This document shows positions 5,984 to 8,225 of a stretch of DNA of 8,225 bases, one piece after another (positions within the stretch are counted from its first letter, which is position 1; each line of letters begins with the position of its first letter). The stretch lies in contig JALRDT010000069.1 of assembly GCA_023262125.1 (NCBI GenBank), forward strand, positions 1 through 8,225, in the 5' to 3' direction. The notes beneath the pieces are model-generated. The model was not told where the DNA came from and searched no databases. It saw only the letters and a program-made list of their open reading frames with translations. Source of the DNA: Candidatus Nanopelagicaceae bacterium. Lineage in GTDB: Bacteria; Actinomycetota; Actinomycetes; Nanopelagicales; Nanopelagicaceae. The position numbers were made by a program, and so were the translations under genes.

Positions 5984-6806
5984 TTCAAGGCTTGCGCGAT
6001 TATTCGATTTGGTACCTTTTATCGTTAAACATCAAGGTATACCAATTGCGCAACTTGCCGAGAAATTCCAGATTTCAGTTGAGCAACTTGAGAAGGATCT
6101 CTGGTTACTTTATATGTGTGGTCTGCCAGGACAGACACCGCTAGAACTTATGGAGTTTCAATTTGAAGATGGTTATGTTTCAGTTCGCAATGCGGATGAG
6201 TTGAAATCTCCTCGATCACTTACCCAAATTGAATTGGCAAGTTTAGTTATCGGCCTTGAAATATTAATCTCTCAAGGAATTGCAGGCGCGGAATCGCTTA
6301 AAAATAAACTGACTTCTAAATTGGGCACTGAGATCTCATACCAGCCGGCGAGGTCGGATCTTTACTTATCGGAAATTTCTCAGGCAATTCAACAAAATAG
6401 AGTGCTCTCTATCGTCTATAACGGTAAATCTCGGGAGGTAATTCCATTTGAAACTTACACAGAAGAGCGAAGTAGCTATCTAAGAGCATTTTGCAAAAAT
6501 GCTCAGGATCGTCGAACATTTAAAATATCAAGAATCGAAAGTTTAGCAATCACCGAAAATCATGAATTGGCACCGAATCTGGTTCCATCAAATGAAACTC
6601 CCAAATCCACAAAAATTTCTACCCATCGGGAGAAGCGGTTGGTCAGGGAGATACTTGGCAATAGTGAGCAAGTCGACTATTACTCTGGTGAGTGGCTAAT
6701 TTCTGAAACAATGGCATTGGCCGGGGCAGTAGAGCTTCAGGATCCACATCTACGCGCTCAAATTTTGACTCGCATAAAGGCTAGCCAATCTCTATATCTC
6801 GAGTAA
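5976..6806 (+). CDS. pafC: PafC, WYL-domain transcriptional regulator
   Basis: PafC is the paralogous partner of PafB. The 276-residue product has an N-terminal helix-turn-helix region (about 4-70: RLARLFDLVPFIVKHQG, then AQLAEKFQISVEQLEKDLWLL), a linker starting LTQIELASLVIGLE (82-95), and a WYL domain (about 130-195). The name-giving triad is degenerate, SYL at 167-169 in SSYLRAFC, followed by RTFKISRI (180-187), as is usual in PafC proteins as opposed to PafB. A short WCX-like C-terminus runs from about 213. It is at the small end for the family (commonly about 310-320). The start ATG overlaps the pafB stop by 8 bp, giving coupled translation and probably matched amounts of the two subunits. 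Adjacency, order and domain layout all agree with pafBC. A generic WYL regulator is the only alternative, made unlikely by the tatAC neighbours. Confidence 0.9.
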   Translation: MANSRLARLFDLVPFIVKHQGIPIAQLAEKFQISVEQLEKDLWLLYMCGLPGQTPLELMEFQFEDGYVSVRNADELKSPRSLTQIELASLVIGLEILISQGIAGAESLKNKLTSKLGTEISYQPARSDLYLSEISQAIQQNRVLSIVYNGKSREVIPFETYTEERSSYLRAFCKNAQDRRTFKISRIESLAITENHELAPNLVPSNETPKSTKISTHREKRLVREILGNSEQVDYYSGEWLISETMALAGAVELQDPHLRAQILTRIKASQSLYLE

Positions 6807-6809
6807 TCT
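6804..6809 (+). promoter_or_regulatory. Candidate internal -10 box (TAATCT) for tatA
   Basis: TAATCT begins with the pafC stop codon and is followed by six bases and the tatA ATG. There is no Shine-Dalgarno sequence before tatA, so an internal leaderless promoter would explain how this gene is translated. The overlap with a stop codon makes a chance match more likely than at the other sites. Confidence 0.3.
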
Positions 6810-6815
6810 ATAGCC

Positions 6816-6992
6816 ATGTTTTTACGCGAACCTACACATATTCTTTTATTGGTATTAGTTCTGGTAATTTTATTCGGAGCTAAGCGTTTGCCTGATTCCG
6901 CTAAATCAGTTGCCAAGTCTCTTCGTATCTTCAAGTCCGAAATGAAAGAGGGCAAAGAGGATAATAAGAAGGACAACACACCAGACAACTAA
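6816..6992 (+). CDS. tatA: Sec-independent translocase subunit TatA (58 aa)
   Basis: This short gene encodes 58 residues. TatA polymerises in the membrane to form the passage for folded twin-arginine substrates. The product has a very short N-terminus (MFLREPTH), one transmembrane helix (about 9-20, almost all Leu/Val/Ile), the hallmark FGAKRLP hinge (20-26, F20-G21), an amphipathic helix SAKSVAKSLRIFKSEMKE (28-45) and a short charged tail rich in Lys and Asp. Most TatA proteins have 70-100 residues, so this is near the minimum, lacking most of the disordered tail. It begins nine bases after pafC and ends three bases before tatC. There is no clear ribosome binding site. pafC-tatA-tatC is the conserved actinobacterial order. 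No tatB is present, and in Actinobacteria it lies elsewhere when found. Confidence 0.93.
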   Translation: MFLREPTHILLLVLVLVILFGAKRLPDSAKSVAKSLRIFKSEMKEGKEDNKKDNTPDN

Positions 6993-6995
6993 ATC

Positions 6996-7763
6996 GTGGC
7001 TAGCACATCAAGTGGCACTATGCCGCTACTTCAGCATCTAGCCGAATTTAGAGAACGAGTTTTTAAATCTTCCGTAATTATCGGTCTGGGTTTCATCGCT
7101 AACTGGTTTATCTATAACCCAATAGTTCAAAAGTTGGCTGAACCGGTATGTAATCTTGAATTGGCACAAAGAACTAATTCAGAACAATGTGGAGCGCTGT
7201 ATATAAACGGTGTTCTTGGACCGATAAATTTGCAGATTAAAGTTTCTTTAATTGCAGGTTTAATTGTCACGGCACCTCTATGGATATACCAACTATGGGC
7301 ATTCGTTTCACCGGGATTGCACAAACATGAAAAGAAACGTGCATTCTTATTTCTAACAGCTGCGACTCCTTTCTTTGCAGGTGGTGTCACGCTTGGATAT
7401 TTGATTCTTCCGGTAGCAATCCGTGTTCTCTTTGGGTTCACACCAAGCGAACTGCAAAACTTGATAAATTTCGGAGATTATTTAGATTTTGTACTTCGTG
7501 TGATTCTGCTCTTTGGTCTGGCTTTTGAACTTCCGGTTTTTCTAGTAACCCTAAACCTCTTGGGTGCAGTATCTGGTAAAGCAATCCTCAAACCATGGCG
7601 AATGTGGGTCTTTGGAATAACTTTCTTTATTGCAGCATTTACACCTTCAGCTGATCCATTGACCATGTTGCTACTTGCAGTGCCGCTCTATATTTTCTAC
7701 TTTGCAGCAGGTGGTATCGCTTTGCTTAATGATCGGCGCCGTAATGTGGCTATTAGCGATTAA
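6996..7763 (+). CDS. tatC: Sec-independent translocase subunit TatC
   Basis: TatC is the polytopic membrane receptor that binds twin-arginine signal peptides. The 255-residue product shows MPLLQHLAEFRERVF (9-23; E17 and R19 match the E. coli HLIELRKR signal-peptide site) and the first cytoplasmic loop APLWIYQLWAFVSPGLHKHEKK (93-114, E112). It also has FELP (177-180, E178 matching the E. coli intramembrane Glu) and AFTPSADP (214-221). Six membrane segments are expected at about 24-43, 80-104, 116-141, 163-190, 203-216 and 222-245. C52 and C65 lie in the first extracytoplasmic loop and could form a disulfide; such a pair occurs in other actinobacterial TatC proteins from memory. The start is GTG three bases after tatA; ATG 7020 (residue 9) would still keep the signal-peptide site and cannot be excluded. 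The 3' end overlaps the lipid kinase gene by 20 bp. Confidence 0.95.
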   Translation: MASTSSGTMPLLQHLAEFRERVFKSSVIIGLGFIANWFIYNPIVQKLAEPVCNLELAQRTNSEQCGALYINGVLGPINLQIKVSLIAGLIVTAPLWIYQLWAFVSPGLHKHEKKRAFLFLTAATPFFAGGVTLGYLILPVAIRVLFGFTPSELQNLINFGDYLDFVLRVILLFGLAFELPVFLVTLNLLGAVSGKAILKPWRMWVFGITFFIAAFTPSADPLTMLLLAVPLYIFYFAAGGIALLNDRRRNVAISD

Positions 7764-8225
7764 CCCAACCAGTGGTCGCGGCAACGGAGCAAAGGTAGGG
7801 CAACAAGTTTCAAATTTCCTTACTGAGAGGAAGATTGAATACAAAGTTATTACTGGCGCAAATGCGATTTCGTTACAAGAGAACTTACGAAAAGCCGCTT
7901 CATCAGCTACAGGACTAATCGCAGTTGGCGGTGATGGGTTATTACATATGGCGATTCAAATTGCCACCATTAGTAATCTTCCATTAGCAACCGTTCCAGC
8001 AGGTACTGGAAATGATTTTGTTCGTACACTTGGTTGGAATCCAGATAAGCCTTTAGAACCATTGTGGGCCGCTTTAAATCAGGAACCGCTTTCGATTGAT
8101 TTGGGCAATATTGATGGTGAATATTTTGGTGCAATTGCATCTACTGGTTTTGATTCGTTGGTAAATGAACGAGCTAACGCTATGAGATGGCCAAAAGGTC
8201 CAGCTAAATATAACGTCGCAATGGC
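7744..8225 (+). CDS. Diacylglycerol/YegS-type lipid kinase, 3' truncated by window
   Basis: The first 160 residues are present. The catalytic domain motifs are NPTSGRG (7-13), the nucleotide-binding loop VGGDGLLHMAI (61-71) and PAGTGNDFVRTLG (85-97), then ASTGFDSLVNERAN in place of the common GxDA block. GGDG followed by L-L-H, not T-L-N, fits the actinobacterial branch. Members phosphorylate diacylglycerol, sphingosine-like or phosphatidylinositol-mannoside-precursor lipids at the membrane face with ATP; the exact lipid cannot be predicted. The start is the ATG at 7744, which places MWLLAINPTSG directly at the family N-terminus and overlaps tatC by 20 bp, so it is probably co-translated. In Mycobacterium and Streptomyces a helicase gene usually follows; that lies beyond this window. 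Frame and motifs are unambiguous. Confidence 0.92.
   Translation, partial: MWLLAINPTSGRGNGAKVGQQVSNFLTERKIEYKVITGANAISLQENLRKAASSATGLIAVGGDGLLHMAIQIATISNLPLATVPAGTGNDFVRTLGWNPDKPLEPLWAALNQEPLSIDLGNIDGEYFGAIASTGFDSLVNERANAMRWPKGPAKYNVAM

Noticed and set aside
1..8225. Search by eye for CRISPR repeats, transposase genes, tRNA genes, phage genes or a defence system.
   Set aside because: No repeated spacers, terminal inverted repeats, tRNA-like cloverleaf or toxin-antitoxin pair was seen. The Cas4-like nuclease has no cas neighbours and belongs to a conserved housekeeping neighbourhood.

Overview
The window looks like a piece of a low-GC (roughly 40% by eye, not computed), streamlined actinobacterial chromosome. 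The actinobacterial identity rests on gene content and order: an SCO1664-family protein, mycothiol ligase MshC, an actinobacterial PAC2 protein, a HAD phosphatase, a RecB-like nuclease, an actinobacterial-type TrmI, PafB, PafC, TatA, TatC and a diacylglycerol/lipid kinase. This is the same neighbourhood seen in Mycobacterium and Streptomyces around mshC and the pup-proteasome/tat locus. Low GC, overlapping genes and spacers under 50 bp suggest a small-genome planktonic lineage such as the freshwater acI group (Nanopelagicales). That placement is inference and not decisive.

Layout. Positions 1-642 (+): 3' part of an SCO1664-family kinase-like protein, with its start outside the window. 678-1904 (+): mshC. 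1878-2729 (-): PAC2 protein, overlapping mshC tail to tail by 27 bp. 2758-3420 (+): HAD-IA hydrolase, divergent from PAC2 across only 28 bp. 3410-4165 (-): RecB-like Fe-S nuclease, overlapping the HAD gene tail to tail by 11 bp. 4213-8225 (+): a compact probable operon trmI-pafB-pafC-tatA-tatC-lipid kinase, with overlaps or gaps of 20 bp or less; the last gene is cut by the window end. About 98% of the window is coding. No tRNA, rRNA, insertion sequence, CRISPR or convincing terminator was seen, and no stretch over 47 bp lacks a gene.

The genes serve housekeeping roles: mycothiol synthesis (MshC), tRNA m1A58 modification (TrmI), DNA-damage transcription control (PafB/PafC), folded-protein export (TatA/TatC), lipid phosphorylation, and three poorly characterised actinobacterial proteins (SCO1664 family, PAC2, RecB-like).

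Two points stand out. First, the mpa/arc-dop-pup-prcBA-pafA block that normally separates trmI from pafBC is absent, and trmI and pafB overlap by 20 bp. This locus therefore encodes no Pup-proteasome, yet it keeps pafBC and a proteasome-assembly-chaperone-like gene. Second, five start codons (mshC, PAC2, HAD, trmI, tatA) have a TANNNT box ending 6-7 nt upstream, where the -10 element of a leaderless actinobacterial transcript would lie. Two of these boxes sit back to back in the 28-bp divergent spacer.
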